Source of the DNA: Nitrospirota bacterium
GTDB lineage: Bacteria > Nitrospirota > Thermodesulfovibrionia > Thermodesulfovibrionales > UBA6898
Length of the DNA stretch: 33,172 nucleotides
Direction of reading: 5' to 3'
NCBI GenBank assembly: GCA_021811105.1
Contig: JAJZPM010000044.1
Location: forward strand, 1 to 33,172
Shown here: positions 18,442 to 27,171 of the stretch, piece after piece
Numbering within the stretch: the stretch's first letter is position 1
How the letters are laid out: every line of letters begins with the position of its first letter
Notes under the pieces: generated by a model
What the model saw: the letters and a program-made list of their open reading frames with translations, nothing else
Told to the model about the DNA's origin: nothing
The model's database searches: none
Position numbers and translations under genes: made by a program

Positions 18442-19022
18442 ATGTGGTGTTACTGTCGGCGGTTGCTTTCCTTCTTGGTTCCATACCCACCGGAATGTTG
18501 GTAGCCAAAATCATGGGGGTAAATCTACGAAGCGCGGGAAGCGGGAATATCGGCGCAACCAACGTGCTGAGGACCACGGGAAAAGGGGCTGCTGTCCTTA
18601 CGCTTGTGGGAGATATCTTCAAGGGGTCACTAGCAGTTCTGATGGCAAAGTACTTTAATACGGGTATTTTTTATCAGGGAGTAATCGGTATTTTTGCGGT
18701 GCTCGGACATGACTTTTCACTTTTCCTGAAATTCAGAGGAGGAAAGGGTGTTGCCACAAGTATAGGGGTACTGTGTATTTACTCTCCACAAACAGGGCTG
18801 ATTACTATTATAATATGGCTGATGACGGTTCTCATTACACGATATTCATCGCTTGGCGCCCTTGTGTCTTTCGGCATTCTGCCCCTCAGCGCTTTTTTTC
18901 TCGATTCGCGTGAGAAATTCCCGCTCTTTTTTCTCCTGGCAGTGATGATCTTCTTTCGCCATAAGGACAATATCGTCCGTCTGATAAAAGGCGCCGAGCC
19001 CAGGATAGGCGGCGGCTCATGA
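18438..19022 (+). CDS. plsY: Glycerol-3-phosphate acyltransferase PlsY
   Basis: This integral membrane enzyme moves the acyl group of acyl-phosphate onto glycerol-3-phosphate, the first step of phospholipid synthesis. At 194 aa it is of normal length, with the hallmark loops GSIPTG, SGNIGATNVLR, FRGGKGVATS and RHKDNIVRLI between hydrophobic helices. It overlaps pgsA by four bases (ATGA), so the two phospholipid enzymes are translationally coupled, and the next gene overlaps its stop in the same way. Confidence 0.95.
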   Translation: MNVVLLSAVAFLLGSIPTGMLVAKIMGVNLRSAGSGNIGATNVLRTTGKGAAVLTLVGDIFKGSLAVLMAKYFNTGIFYQGVIGIFAVLGHDFSLFLKFRGGKGVATSIGVLCIYSPQTGLITIIIWLMTVLITRYSSLGALVSFGILPLSAFFLDSREKFPLFFLLAVMIFFRHKDNIVRLIKGAEPRIGGGS

Positions 19023-20713
19023 GAAAACTCGCCCTGTGCCTGCTTTTCTGTCTTATCTTCCCGTCTTCACTTTTGCACGCAGACGAGTATTATGATCTTC
19101 AGTTGAACAAAGGGATACGGAACTCCGATACATATGCTTATCTGTTGATTGAAAAGGCCCGCGCAGACAAAGCGGGATCAGTGGAGTTGCTTCATAAAGC
19201 GCTTACCGATGCTCCGGATCTCCCGGCGGTCTATTTCGCTCTGTCGAAGGCGACTTTTTCCCTCTCCGGCTCGGGAATTCTGGACAGCGTCGATTACGTG
19301 ATTCGGGGGATAGATGCATATTCCAGAAATTTCTGGTGGTCTTTTACTCTTATGGGGTCTCTTTTTTTCGATCTGGTCTTTTCCTTTATCGTGGCCGTGT
19401 TGCTGATTGTCGCGGTCAGGCTCCTGCCGGATGTCCCTCTGCTTTCCCATGATATAGGTGAATCGTCGTGGAAGGTGGCCCTCTTAATCCTGATGGTTGC
19501 GCTTTCGGCTGCAAGTCCGCTTCTTTTTTTGGGCAGCATGGTAGTCCTGCTCGGTTTCTATATAAAAAAATATAGCAGGAGCGTCGTCTATCTGTTCCTG
19601 CTGTTTCTCCTGTGTTTTCCTCTTCTTTCGAAGACGGCTTCGCTTTATCTCGAGGCCGTCTCATCCGGCAGTCTGAAGGCGATCGTAACGGTTAATGAAT
19701 CCGAGGGCAACGAATACGCTATTTCGACGCTTCAAAACAGGGATGATTTCGCCTCGCTTTTTTCCTATGCCCTTGCGTTGAAGAGGGAGGGGCGCTATGA
19801 AGAAGCGATCGCCTCATATAGGCGACTGCTTGAAAAAAACGAAGACCCCAGGATATATGTAAACCTCGGGAACTGCTACGTAGGCCGGTACAACTTTGAT
19901 GAAGCAAGAAAGGCGGACCTCGAAGAGGCTGTCAAATACTACGCTTCTTCCTTACGCATTAAACCGCTTGTTTCTGCGTACTACAACCTCTCACAGGTCT
20001 CGCGTGAAATGCTTGACTTTGTAAAGGGAGAAGAATATTTCAGGTCCGCCCTTGCCCTGAACAGGTCTGCCGTTGCCGGCTACAGGGCGATATCGGGCAG
20101 AAAACCAAACCGGTTTGTCGCCGACGAGACACTGAGGCCTTCCGAATTCTGGGATTATGCCTTATCCAAAAATGATTCGCCTTCGTCCCTCGGAGTTGCC
20201 GCGGTTCCTCCTTTCGCAGTTTCCTTGGCGGCGCTGCTTTTGGGTGTAGTCTTCTATCTCATGAACAGCCGGGAAAGACAGCGCGCATACCGCTGCAGGA
20301 AATGCTACAAAATTCTCTGCGCAAAATGTGAAAAGAGGGTTGTGTGGGGACGGATGTGCCCCGAGTGTTACTCCTCTTTGATAAAACTTGAGGAAATGGA
20401 CGTGCGGGAGAGAGTTGCCCGGTTACTGTCGATATACGAACATCAGACAAGGCACAGGAACTTTTTGAAGGTATTATCCTTTGTACTGCCGGGACTTGCC
20501 GAAGTATATGCGGGGAGGGTCTTCCTTGGTTTATTATTCCTGTGGTCTTTTCTTTTTTTCTTTCTTCTGCCCGTTATGGTTTTTCTATTTGTTCCGGACA
20601 GTCATTTGGTGTCACATAGTTTCATCAAGTGGGCCGCGCTCTTTCTGGCGGGGCTTCTCTACGGATTGTTTCTTGTAATCACGAGAAAGAGGATCGCAAA
20701 GGGATGGCTTTAG
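19019..20713 (+). CDS. Membrane-anchored TPR protein with internal zinc ribbon
   Basis: I do not recognise a named family. This 564-aa protein starts with a signal peptide (MRKLALCLLFCLIFPSSLLHA, cleavage probably after residue 21). Three hydrophobic segments follow between about residues 110 and 205, then a TPR-like block (YALALKREGRYEEAIASYRR, YVNLGNCYVG, AYYNLSQVS, about 245-350). After another membrane segment (about 393-413) comes a four-cysteine-pair-like zinc ribbon, CRKC and CAKC near 425-436 and CPEC near 446. The C-terminus holds further hydrophobic helices and a basic tail. The start overlaps plsY by four bases and the end overlaps the DUF4388 gene. An envelope scaffold or assembly role is a guess. 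Confidence 0.75.
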   Translation: MRKLALCLLFCLIFPSSLLHADEYYDLQLNKGIRNSDTYAYLLIEKARADKAGSVELLHKALTDAPDLPAVYFALSKATFSLSGSGILDSVDYVIRGIDAYSRNFWWSFTLMGSLFFDLVFSFIVAVLLIVAVRLLPDVPLLSHDIGESSWKVALLILMVALSAASPLLFLGSMVVLLGFYIKKYSRSVVYLFLLFLLCFPLLSKTASLYLEAVSSGSLKAIVTVNESEGNEYAISTLQNRDDFASLFSYALALKREGRYEEAIASYRRLLEKNEDPRIYVNLGNCYVGRYNFDEARKADLEEAVKYYASSLRIKPLVSAYYNLSQVSREMLDFVKGEEYFRSALALNRSAVAGYRAISGRKPNRFVADETLRPSEFWDYALSKNDSPSSLGVAAVPPFAVSLAALLLGVVFYLMNSRERQRAYRCRKCYKILCAKCEKRVVWGRMCPECYSSLIKLEEMDVRERVARLLSIYEHQTRHRNFLKVLSFVLPGLAEVYAGRVFLGLLFLWSFLFFFLLPVMVFLFVPDSHLVSHSFIKWAALFLAGLLYGLFLVITRKRIAKGWL

Positions 20714-21753
20714 AAGGTTCGTTATCCGATTTCGGACTTGCCGACATTCTCCAGCTGATTTATTTTCAGCGAAAAACGGGGGTGCTTACCCTTGACGGAA
20801 GGATGGACAGGGTCAAACTATTCTTCATCGAGGGAAATATCTCCGGCGCCGAGTCCAAGCGGCGGGTTGATGACAACCGTCTGGGAAAGATCCTGCTGAA
20901 AAAGGGGCTTGTGAAAGAAGAAGAGCTCCAGACGGCGCTCGCGGAGCACAAGAAGACGGGAGAGAAGCTCGGGAATATCCTGGTGAGCAGGGAGATCGTG
21001 GAAAAAGAGACGGTCACCGAGATTGTGAACAGCCAGATTACCGAAACAGTAATTCAGCTTTTCAGCTGGAAAGAGGGTACGTACGAATTCAAGACCGAGC
21101 GCGTATCCCAAGACAAGGAACTCTCATTTTCTCTCGATACGCAGCATCTTCTGATGGAGGGCCTCAGGATCGTCGACGAGTGGTCGATGATCAAGGGAAA
21201 GATTTCTCTTGACATGGTCCTTACGAGGAAGGAGGAAGCGCCGGCCGATCTAACCGCGGAAGAGGAGGCGATACTCGGGTACGTTGACGGTGAAAACGAT
21301 GTCAGCACTGTCATCGATCTCAGCGGGAGGGACAATTTCGAGGTGTCAAAGACGCTTCTGGGGCTGATGGAAAGAGACATCATCGAATCGGCCGAGGCTC
21401 CGCCTGTAGTGACGAAGATCGAGACCGTAGAGGTGCGGAAGCGGATGCCTTTCCTGAACATTCTCGTTCCTGCCGCGGTATGTATCTCGCTTGTTCTCTC
21501 TTTTTCGGTCATGGCGGCCAGGAAAGACAGCCCTTCAAGGCAGTTCAGGGCTGCGGGAACAATCGAAGACCTCAGATACAGGATAGAATCGTATAAGATA
21601 GAACATTCGACGTATCCCGCATCGCTTGATTTGATTTCACACGCAAAAGACCCATGGGGAAGGCCTTATGAGTACAAGGTCTCGAATGGTTTCTTCTCTC
21701 TGCAGAGCGCGGGGCCCGACGGCGATTATGGAACCGCAGATGATTTATACTGA
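20704..21753 (+). CDS. DUF4388 (PATAN-like) protein fused to a pseudopilin GspG-like domain
   Basis: This 349-aa protein has several parts. The N-terminal DUF4388 domain (MALEGSLSDFGLADILQLI, then FQRKTGVLTLDG and FIEGNIS) encloses a GspE-N-like helical segment (GKILLKKGLVKEEELQTAL). A single membrane helix lies at about 251-272. The C-terminal 65 residues resemble the soluble domain of type II secretion major pseudopilins (STYPASLDLI, DPWGRPYEY, SAGPDGDYGTADDL with calcium-ligand-like aspartates). ATG 20704 is chosen because the DUF4388 match begins there and it overlaps the preceding stop by 10 bp. The N-terminus should be cytoplasmic and the pseudopilin-like part periplasmic. The partner and function are unknown; a signalling or assembly link is inference. 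Confidence 0.78.
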   Translation: MALEGSLSDFGLADILQLIYFQRKTGVLTLDGRMDRVKLFFIEGNISGAESKRRVDDNRLGKILLKKGLVKEEELQTALAEHKKTGEKLGNILVSREIVEKETVTEIVNSQITETVIQLFSWKEGTYEFKTERVSQDKELSFSLDTQHLLMEGLRIVDEWSMIKGKISLDMVLTRKEEAPADLTAEEEAILGYVDGENDVSTVIDLSGRDNFEVSKTLLGLMERDIIESAEAPPVVTKIETVEVRKRMPFLNILVPAAVCISLVLSFSVMAARKDSPSRQFRAAGTIEDLRYRIESYKIEHSTYPASLDLISHAKDPWGRPYEYKVSNGFFSLQSAGPDGDYGTADDLY

Positions 21754-21798
21754 CAGTCCGGCCTGCGGCGTCCGGACGATGCGAAGAGGCGAAGGGAT

Positions 21799-22515
21799 GT
21801 GAAGAAGGCCGTCGTATTGCTGAGCGGGGGGGTTGATTCTTCGACGGTGCTCGCAATCGCCGCGAGCGAGGGACGTGAAATCTATGCCCTGAGTTTCGAT
21901 TACCTGCAAAGGCATCGCGTCGAACTCGAATACGCAAGGATGACTGCAAGGGCGATGAAGACAAGACGGCACTTGATAGTGAGTTTCGACCTGAGAGAGA
22001 TAGGAGGGTCGGCCCTTACGTCGGACATAGAAGTCCCAAAGCGCATAGACGAGGGAATGCCTTCTCCTCCGGACGAGATACCGGTCACGTATGTCCCGGC
22101 GCGCAACACTATCTTTCTCTCTTTCGGACTCGCCTGGGCGGAAGTGCTTGGTGCGGGGGAAATCTATATCGGGGCGAATGCGATCGATTACAGCGGGTAT
22201 CCGGACTGCAGACCCGAGTATCTGAGGGCCTTTGAGAACATGGCAAACTTGGGGACGAAGGCCTCGGTCGAGGGCAGCATAAAATTTTCGATCAAGGCCC
22301 CGCTCATTTCGATGAAGAAGTCCGATATTATCAGGAAGGGGAGCGAGCTTGGGGTCGATTATTCGCTTGCATGGAGCTGCTATGACCCGCAGCCAAGGGA
22401 TAAGTCACTTGTTCCCTGCGGACGCTGTGACAGCTGCAGGATCAGGGCAAAGGGTTTTGCAGAGGCCGGCATCAGGGATCCTTTGGCAGAGAACAGTCAT
22501 CCTGATGTTGCATAA
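21799..22515 (+). CDS. queC: 7-cyano-7-deazaguanine synthase (QueC)
   Basis: QueC converts 7-carboxy-7-deazaguanine to preQ0 using ATP and ammonia, in queuosine tRNA modification. The 238-aa protein has the PP-loop [12 protein letters not shown] near residues 7-18, the [18 protein letters not shown] stretch and the C-terminal zinc site ([12 protein letters not shown]). The start is GTG 21799, with AGAGG nine bases upstream; an overlapping ATG at 21797 stops at once. It lies 45 bp after the DUF4388 gene. No other queuosine gene is visible in the window. In some bacteria the same chemistry feeds deazaguanine DNA modification, but no dpd genes are seen here. Confidence 0.95.
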   Translation: MKKAVVLLSGGVDSSTVLAIAASEGREIYALSFDYLQRHRVELEYARMTARAMKTRRHLIVSFDLREIGGSALTSDIEVPKRIDEGMPSPPDEIPVTYVPARNTIFLSFGLAWAEVLGAGEIYIGANAIDYSGYPDCRPEYLRAFENMANLGTKASVEGSIKFSIKAPLISMKKSDIIRKGSELGVDYSLAWSCYDPQPRDKSLVPCGRCDSCRIRAKGFAEAGIRDPLAENSHPDVA

Positions 22516-22612
22516 ACGCCAGAAAAACGCCGAAAAGGTTTGTTTGCGACTATAAGGTTATCGCGGATGGTAAATCTCTGATAGTATAGTAAATAAAGTC
22601 GAGGAGGGCAAC

Positions 22613-22891
22613 ATGGGAGAGAAACTGTCTCAGGAAGAATTCGTGAAAAAGGCGATCGTGAGTCTGAGAAAGGAAGGCTACAAAGGGATCCATTCGGTCT
22701 ACTCGGGGTTTAATGAGGCCTTCAAAAAGTATTTTAGCGACGAGAACCCGGTTGAGGTCACGAACCGGCTCGCAGGCGAGGGGAAGATCGTCATCAGGCC
22801 GGTAAAGGGGGGCGTTATGCTCTATCTGCCTGAAGACGCGCCAGGGGCGGGAAGCGGGGAACAGGCGCTTAAGAAGATGGGGCTCGGTTGA
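22613..22891 (+). CDS. Small conserved-looking protein upstream of selA
   Basis: This 92-aa protein is of unknown function. It begins at ATG 22613 after a strong GAGGAGGG Shine-Dalgarno. The sequence (LSQEEFVKKAIVSLRKEGYK, then VYSGFNEAFKKYF and VTNRLAGEGKIVIRPVKGGV) looks like a small winged-helix-type fold: helices followed by a hairpin with basic residues. The stop overlaps the selA TTG start (TTGA), so selA translation is probably coupled to it. A DNA- or RNA-binding role is only suggested by the predicted shape. Confidence 0.7.
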   Translation: MGEKLSQEEFVKKAIVSLRKEGYKGIHSVYSGFNEAFKKYFSDENPVEVTNRLAGEGKIVIRPVKGGVMLYLPEDAPGAGSGEQALKKMGLG

Positions 22892-24297
22892 TCCCGGAAG
22901 GGCCGGCGCAGAAGGCGTTGCTTTCGGGCCTCCCTTCAGTGGATGAAGTCCTGAAGAGCCCTGACGGAAGGCAATGGATTTCGCAGTTTCAGAGGAAGAT
23001 AGTCCTCCTGGCGGTCAGAGACGTTATCGCAGAAAGAAGGGCTGCCTTGCTTAGCGGAAAAACCGCGGAACTCTCGCTTGAAAGTCTTACCGGAGATATC
23101 AGGCAAAGGATCTCGAAGCTTTCCTCATTCAGTCTTCAGCCCCTTATTAATGCTACCGGCATTGTCATCCACACAAACCTTGGCAGGGCGGTCCTTTCCG
23201 ACAAAGTCCTCAAGAATGTCGTGGAAGCAAGCGGGTCATATTCCAATCTCGAATATGACGTCGCAAGCGGAAAAAGAGGGCAGAGACATACGCATACGAA
23301 GCGCCTCCTCAGGGAGATCACGGGAGCTGAAGATGCGCTCATCGTGAACAACAATGCGGCAGCGGTCTTTTTAAGCCTCAATACTGTCGCAATGGGAGGG
23401 GAGGTCATCGTTTCGAGGGGCGAGCTCGTCGAGATCGGCGGGTCTTTCAGGGTACCCGATGTGATGGCGGCGAGCGGGGCGGTGCTGCGGGAGGTCGGAA
23501 CGACGAACAAGACCCACCTGAGGGACTATGAAGATTCGATCAATGAAAACACCGCGCTGATTTTGAAGGTGCATCAGTCGAATTACAGAATCACCGGCTT
23601 TACAGAGAGTGTGGAGATCGAGGACCTCGTCTCCCTCGGCAGGAAACATGAGATTCCGGTGATGTTCGATCTCGGGAGCGGCTGTCTTATAGACCTGAGA
23701 CCCTATGGCATTCACGACGAACCCTCTGTCTCCCAGATCGTGGAAACCGGCGCTGACATTATATCCTTCAGCGGAGACAAGCTTCTCGGGGGACCCCAGG
23801 GCGGGATAATCCTCGGCAAGAAACGCTATATAGAAAAAATCCAGAAAAACCCTCTGGCGCGGGCAGTCAGAATAGACAAACTTGCGATAGCGGCGTTCGA
23901 AGCAACGCTTATGGAATATATGGACACCGAAAACGCAAAAAGGGAAATACCTGTTCTCGCGATGCTCCTCCAGGCCCCCGGGGAAATGGAAACGCGCGCG
24001 AAGAAAATCGCCTCAGCGTTGCGCAGGAAAGTCGGCGAGAAAGATATCCGGGTTATCAGGGATTCCTCGAAAGCGGGGGGAGGTTCGCTTCCGGAGGTCG
24101 AATTTCCGACTTATGCGGTCGCGATAAAGCCTTCCGGCATCTCGGTCAATGAGCTCGAGTCCAGGCTGCGAAACAGCTCCCCTCCGGTGATCGCGAGGAT
24201 ACGGGAAGATTCTCTGCTCCTGGACGTGAGGACCGTCCGGGAACGGGAGATCGACGGTATCGTCAGAGCGGTCGTTGCTTCTCTTTCGGCCGGGTGA
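22888..24297 (+). CDS. selA: L-seryl-tRNA(Sec) selenium transferase
   Basis: SelA is a PLP enzyme that turns seryl-tRNA(Sec) into selenocysteinyl-tRNA(Sec) using selenophosphate. The 469-aa protein shows the N-terminal domain, the INATGIVIHTNLGRA motif (88-101), NNNAAAVFL and the PLP-lysine motif SFSGDKLLGGPQGG with Lys near 298. The start is TTG 22888, overlapping the upstream stop (TTGA); no later in-frame start would keep the conserved N-terminus. selB follows 0.5 kb downstream after an opposing gene. No selD or tRNA(Sec) gene was recognised in this window. Confidence 0.95.
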   Translation: MIPEGPAQKALLSGLPSVDEVLKSPDGRQWISQFQRKIVLLAVRDVIAERRAALLSGKTAELSLESLTGDIRQRISKLSSFSLQPLINATGIVIHTNLGRAVLSDKVLKNVVEASGSYSNLEYDVASGKRGQRHTHTKRLLREITGAEDALIVNNNAAAVFLSLNTVAMGGEVIVSRGELVEIGGSFRVPDVMAASGAVLREVGTTNKTHLRDYEDSINENTALILKVHQSNYRITGFTESVEIEDLVSLGRKHEIPVMFDLGSGCLIDLRPYGIHDEPSVSQIVETGADIISFSGDKLLGGPQGGIILGKKRYIEKIQKNPLARAVRIDKLAIAAFEATLMEYMDTENAKREIPVLAMLLQAPGEMETRAKKIASALRRKVGEKDIRVIRDSSKAGGGSLPEVEFPTYAVAIKPSGISVNELESRLRNSSPPVIARIREDSLLLDVRTVREREIDGIVRAVVASLSAG

Positions 24298-24312
24298 GGA
24301 GATTATTGGCCG
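24287..24312. terminator. Weak terminator-like hairpin between convergent selA and two-CW genes
   Basis: CGGCC (24287-24291) and GGCCG (24308-24312) can pair across a 16-nt loop, followed on the plus strand by TTTAGCTTTTT. The convergent stop codons are only a few bases apart within the loop. The short stem makes this tentative. Confidence 0.25.
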
Positions 24313-24620
24313 TTTAGCTTTTTCATTATGAGCGCCGAAAGCATGAAATTCGGAAACTCCTCGGATTTTACCAATTTGTAGAAATCGCAGATCTCGCAGT
24401 TCTTGTATTTTTGCGCGAATGTACCCTGCACCTCCCCTTTGCACAATGTCCCGGCCAATACCCAGCAGCTCCTTCCGGCTTTTTTCCCGCCGTGAACACC
24501 GTCGAGTCTCTCCTCCACGGTCGCCGGGCAGATCCCGAGATCGGCCGTATGTGCGCCGCCGGGCTCTCTCCCGCATTTCTTAAACTCCCAGCAATTTAGT
24601 TTGTTTTTTTTCTCTGCCAT
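24303..24620 (-). CDS. Two-CW domain cysteine-rich protein
   Basis: This 105-aa protein starts MAEKKNKLNCWEFKKCGREP and carries paired Cys-Trp motifs: NCWEFKKCG with CPA, then SCWVLAGTLC with CEICDFY. This is the two-CW pattern found mostly in anaerobic and sulfur- or metal-cycling bacteria. The cysteines suggest metal or redox binding, but no function is established. ATG 24620 has an excellent Shine-Dalgarno AGGAGGTG; a longer frame upstream lacks the family pattern. It is the only complete gene on the minus strand right of the origin and lies between selA and selB. Confidence 0.75.
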   Translation of the reverse strand: MAEKKNKLNCWEFKKCGREPGGAHTADLGICPATVEERLDGVHGGKKAGRSCWVLAGTLCKGEVQGTFAQKYKNCEICDFYKLVKSEEFPNFMLSALIMKKLNGQ

Positions 24621-24653
24621 CGCCACCTCCTGTAAAAAATAAGCGCTCGGATA

Positions 24654-24659
24654 ATTATA
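24654..24659 (-). promoter_or_regulatory. -10 box upstream of the two-CW gene
   Basis: A perfect TATAAT on the minus strand (24659-24654) lies 33 bp before the two-CW ATG. The -35 region (TACAGA at 24682-24677) is poor. Confidence 0.35.
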
Positions 24660-24731
24660 CAACAGAGGGCATCAGATCTGTATGGAAACTGCTAACGGGA
24701 TGCGGCAGGTAGCCCGCGAGGCAAATAAAGA

Positions 24732-24760
24732 CCGACACGATCGCAAAAAAATATTATAAT
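24732..24760 (+). promoter_or_regulatory. selB promoter
   Basis: -35 CCGACA (24732-24737; 4 of 6 consensus bases), a 17-bp spacer and a perfect -10 TATAAT (24755-24760). The expected start near 24767 leaves a leader of about 24 nt with only a weak Shine-Dalgarno. Confidence 0.55.
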
Positions 24761-24790
24761 GGATGAAGAAAATTTTCCCGGACGAAAAAG

Positions 24791-26674
24791 ATGAGACATA
24801 TAATACTCGGCACTGCAGGGCATATTGACCACGGAAAGAGTTCTCTCGTAAAGGCGCTCACCGGCATCGACCCCGACAGGCTCAAGGAAGAAAAGGAGCG
24901 GGGCATCACCATCGATATCGGATTTGCCGACCTGGTTTATCAGGAGAGCGGCCTGACCGTCGGCATCGTGGATGTACCCGGCCATGAAAGGCTTATAAGA
25001 AATATGCTTGCCGGCGCAGGAGGCATCGACATGGTACTGCTCGTTATCGCCGCGGACGAAGGGATCATGCCGCAGAGCCGTGAGCATCTTGCGATCTGCG
25101 ACCTGCTGAAGATACAGTCGGGACTTATCGCGGTGACAAAATCGGATCTCGTCGAGAAAGACTGGATCGATCTGGTGAAAGACGAGATACGCGGGTTTGT
25201 GAAAGGGACCTTTCTCGAGGCCGCGCCGATCATTCCGGTCTCCTCCAGGACCGGAGAAAATCTCGATATCCTCAGGGAAAAGATAGAAGAACTTGCCCTG
25301 AAGGCCGCCCCGAAGAATTCGGAAGGACTGTTCAGACTCCCGATAGACCGGGTCTTTACCCTGAAGGGCTTCGGTACGGTCATTACGGGCACCGCGATTT
25401 CGGGCACGGTTTCTCTCGACGAGCCTGTGGAGATCCTGCCTGCAGGCATAAAGACGAAGGTGAGAGGACTGCACAGCCACGGCAGGACCATTGAAAAGGC
25501 CCATGCGGGGCAGAGGGTGGCAATAAACCTCCAGGGCATCGATAAGGAGAGTCTTAAAAGAGGAGATGTTGCCGTAACGCCTTCGAGCTTCTCTGCAACA
25601 AAAACCATAGATGCGTTTCTCGAGCTTCTTCCCGGTGCTCCGATACTCAAAAGTAAGAGCCTGGTCCATTTCTATGTCGGCACGGCCGAGACGGTGGCGA
25701 GAGTAATGCTGTACGGGGAAGAAGAACTGAAACCCGCGCAGAGCTGTAATTGCCAGCTCAGACTTCAGGAGCCGGTCGTCGCTATGGCGGGAGACAGATA
25801 CATCGTGCGAAGGTTTTCGCCTCTGGAGACCCTTGGGGGAGGGGTAATACTCGACCCGTCGCCCTCAAGGAGAAGGCGGAAGGAAGGTACAGAAGACCTC
25901 ACGGTACTCAATACAGGAAGTCTCGACCAAAAAATTTCACTGAAGGTCGAAAGGGCGGGCCCCCGGGGCATTTCGGCCGACGCGATAAAGGGGTGGATCA
26001 GGGAAGAGCCGAAGGCGATTGAAGAAGCCCTGAAAAAACTCGGCCAGGCCGGAGAGTTGCTGCATTTTGAAGACCAGTTATTGCACAAAAAGGCGTATTC
26101 AGCTCTCCAGGAAGGGATCGCCGGCATTCTCAGTGCTTTTCACAAGAAGAACCCCCTTAAGACCGGCATGTCAAAAGAGGAGTTAAGGAACCAGCTTAAT
26201 ATAGACGCACGCATTTTCAATTTCATTCTGGCCGGCCTGAAAAACATCGTCGTCGAAAAAGACCTGGTAAGGCTCGGGGAGTTCAAGATTGCGCTGTCGA
26301 GCAGCGAAGAAGGATACAGCACAAAGATACTCGGGCTGCTCGAAAAAGGCGGGTTTCAGCCGCCGACCAGGGAGGAGCTTTCGACGGCACTCAACGTGGA
26401 TCAGAAGCGTCTGGGAGATATCTTAGGGCTTCTTTCGAAAGAAAATAAGGTAGTGCGGATCAATGAATCGCTTTATTTGTCGGCAGGCTCCTGTGAGGAG
26501 ATGATATCGCTCGTGCGAACATTCTTTGAAAAAAAACCGGATTTGTCTGTCGCCGAGTTCAGGGATATCCTCAACACCTCCCGAAAGTATGCGCTTCCGT
26601 TCCTCGAATACCTTGATTCCCACAAGATCACGATAAGGACCGGCGATGTCCGGAAAAGCCTTCTCAAGAAGTAA
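24791..26674 (+). CDS. selB: Selenocysteine-specific elongation factor SelB
   Basis: SelB is the GTPase that brings selenocysteinyl-tRNA(Sec) to UGA codons marked by a SECIS hairpin. The 627-aa protein has the G-domain motifs GHIDHGKS (10-17), DVPGHE (61-66) and TKSD (116-119). EF-Tu-like beta-barrel domains and C-terminal winged-helix repeats (for example [20 protein letters not shown] and [20 protein letters not shown]) that read the SECIS RNA follow. Length is normal. It has its own promoter, divergent from the two-CW gene. A selA and selB pair implies that the organism makes selenoproteins, though none is recognised here. Confidence 0.96.
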   Translation: MRHIILGTAGHIDHGKSSLVKALTGIDPDRLKEEKERGITIDIGFADLVYQESGLTVGIVDVPGHERLIRNMLAGAGGIDMVLLVIAADEGIMPQSREHLAICDLLKIQSGLIAVTKSDLVEKDWIDLVKDEIRGFVKGTFLEAAPIIPVSSRTGENLDILREKIEELALKAAPKNSEGLFRLPIDRVFTLKGFGTVITGTAISGTVSLDEPVEILPAGIKTKVRGLHSHGRTIEKAHAGQRVAINLQGIDKESLKRGDVAVTPSSFSATKTIDAFLELLPGAPILKSKSLVHFYVGTAETVARVMLYGEEELKPAQSCNCQLRLQEPVVAMAGDRYIVRRFSPLETLGGGVILDPSPSRRRRKEGTEDLTVLNTGSLDQKISLKVERAGPRGISADAIKGWIREEPKAIEEALKKLGQAGELLHFEDQLLHKKAYSALQEGIAGILSAFHKKNPLKTGMSKEELRNQLNIDARIFNFILAGLKNIVVEKDLVRLGEFKIALSSSEEGYSTKILGLLEKGGFQPPTREELSTALNVDQKRLGDILGLLSKENKVVRINESLYLSAGSCEEMISLVRTFFEKKPDLSVAEFRDILNTSRKYALPFLEYLDSHKITIRTGDVRKSLLKK

Positions 26675-27044
26675 TTCATTGGCTCAGGAAAGAAGAAAAG
26701 AAGCACGGTTCATCATTCCTGACATCTATCGCGGGTATGTCACCATGAAGATAAAGGCGGGAAACGATCTCTTCTCGGCAGACCTCCTGGATTTCAGCCG
26801 GCATGGCGTAAGATTCAGGAGCCCCGTTTCCTTCCCGGCCGGCTCTCTTGTGGAGTGTGTACTTTCAATCCCGCGCTCCCTTTCCAAGGAGATCGCCGTT
26901 ACCCTGAGGATCGCGCACTGCGCCGACTCACGGGCCGGCTTTACGGCCGGGGCGGAGATCGACACGGTTTCTGACGAGATGTGGTTCAAAGTATTCGTGA
27001 AGGTGCATGATTTTATTGTCGAAAGGGCGGGCAGAGTTTATTAG
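26646..27044 (+). CDS. PilZ-domain protein
   Basis: This 132-aa protein shows the c-di-GMP-binding PilZ pattern: an arginine cluster QERRKEAR (about residues 14-21), then the DFSRHGVRF motif (D/N-x-S-x-x-G). It is a stand-alone PilZ domain, probably a cytoplasmic c-di-GMP receptor; target unknown. ATG 26646 overlaps the end of selB by 29 bp and has AAGGA seven bases upstream. A TTG at 26679 is a shorter alternative. It ends just before the parS pair. Confidence 0.82.
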   Translation: MSGKAFSRSNSLAQERRKEARFIIPDIYRGYVTMKIKAGNDLFSADLLDFSRHGVRFRSPVSFPAGSLVECVLSIPRSLSKEIAVTLRIAHCADSRAGFTAGAEIDTVSDEMWFKVFVKVHDFIVERAGRVY

Positions 27045-27057
27045 CCTTTCTGCGCAT

Positions 27058-27073
27058 TGTTCCACGTGGAACA
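27058..27073. other. parS site 1
   Basis: TGTTCCACGTGGAACA is a perfect 16-bp palindrome matching the widely conserved ParB-binding parS sequence. It lies about 100 bp upstream of parA and about 10 kb from the putative origin. Confidence 0.92.
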
Positions 27074-27094
27074 TACGTTGTGACCCTTGAATTT

Positions 27095-27110
27095 TGTTCC
27101 ACGTGGAACA
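27095..27110. other. parS site 2
   Basis: This is a second identical copy of TGTTCCACGTGGAACA, 37 bp from the first measured start to start. Two adjacent sites should load ParB efficiently and may also repress parAB. Confidence 0.92.
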
Positions 27111-27153
27111 TTCGGCCTTCCCATCAAGTTTTTTATCGAATCTGCCGGCAAAA

Positions 27154-27162
27154 TGCTATAAT
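27154..27162 (+). promoter_or_regulatory. Extended -10 promoter of parA
   Basis: TGCTATAAT combines the TGn extension with a perfect -10 (27157-27162); no good -35 is seen. A start around 27168-27169 would leave only about three bases before the parA ATG, and no Shine-Dalgarno is present, so the message may be nearly leaderless. Confidence 0.6.
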
Positions 27163-27171
27163 ACTCTGAAA

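Noticed and set aside
21799-22515. queC as part of a deazaguanine DNA-modification (Dpd) defence system
   Set aside because: No dpdA or other dpd genes are nearby; ordinary queuosine synthesis explains it.
24621-24790. Possible tRNA(Sec) gene between the two-CW gene and selB
   Set aside because: No acceptor stem pairing or T-loop sequence (GTTCRA) could be found; the gap is explained by two divergent promoters.
24692-25669. 325-codon minus-strand frame opposite selB
   Set aside because: Shadow of the SelB GTPase domain; no family features.
27094-27171. MFHVEH-type N-terminal extension of parA
   Set aside because: These residues are the translation of the second parS palindrome and its flank; the conserved ParA start is at 27172.
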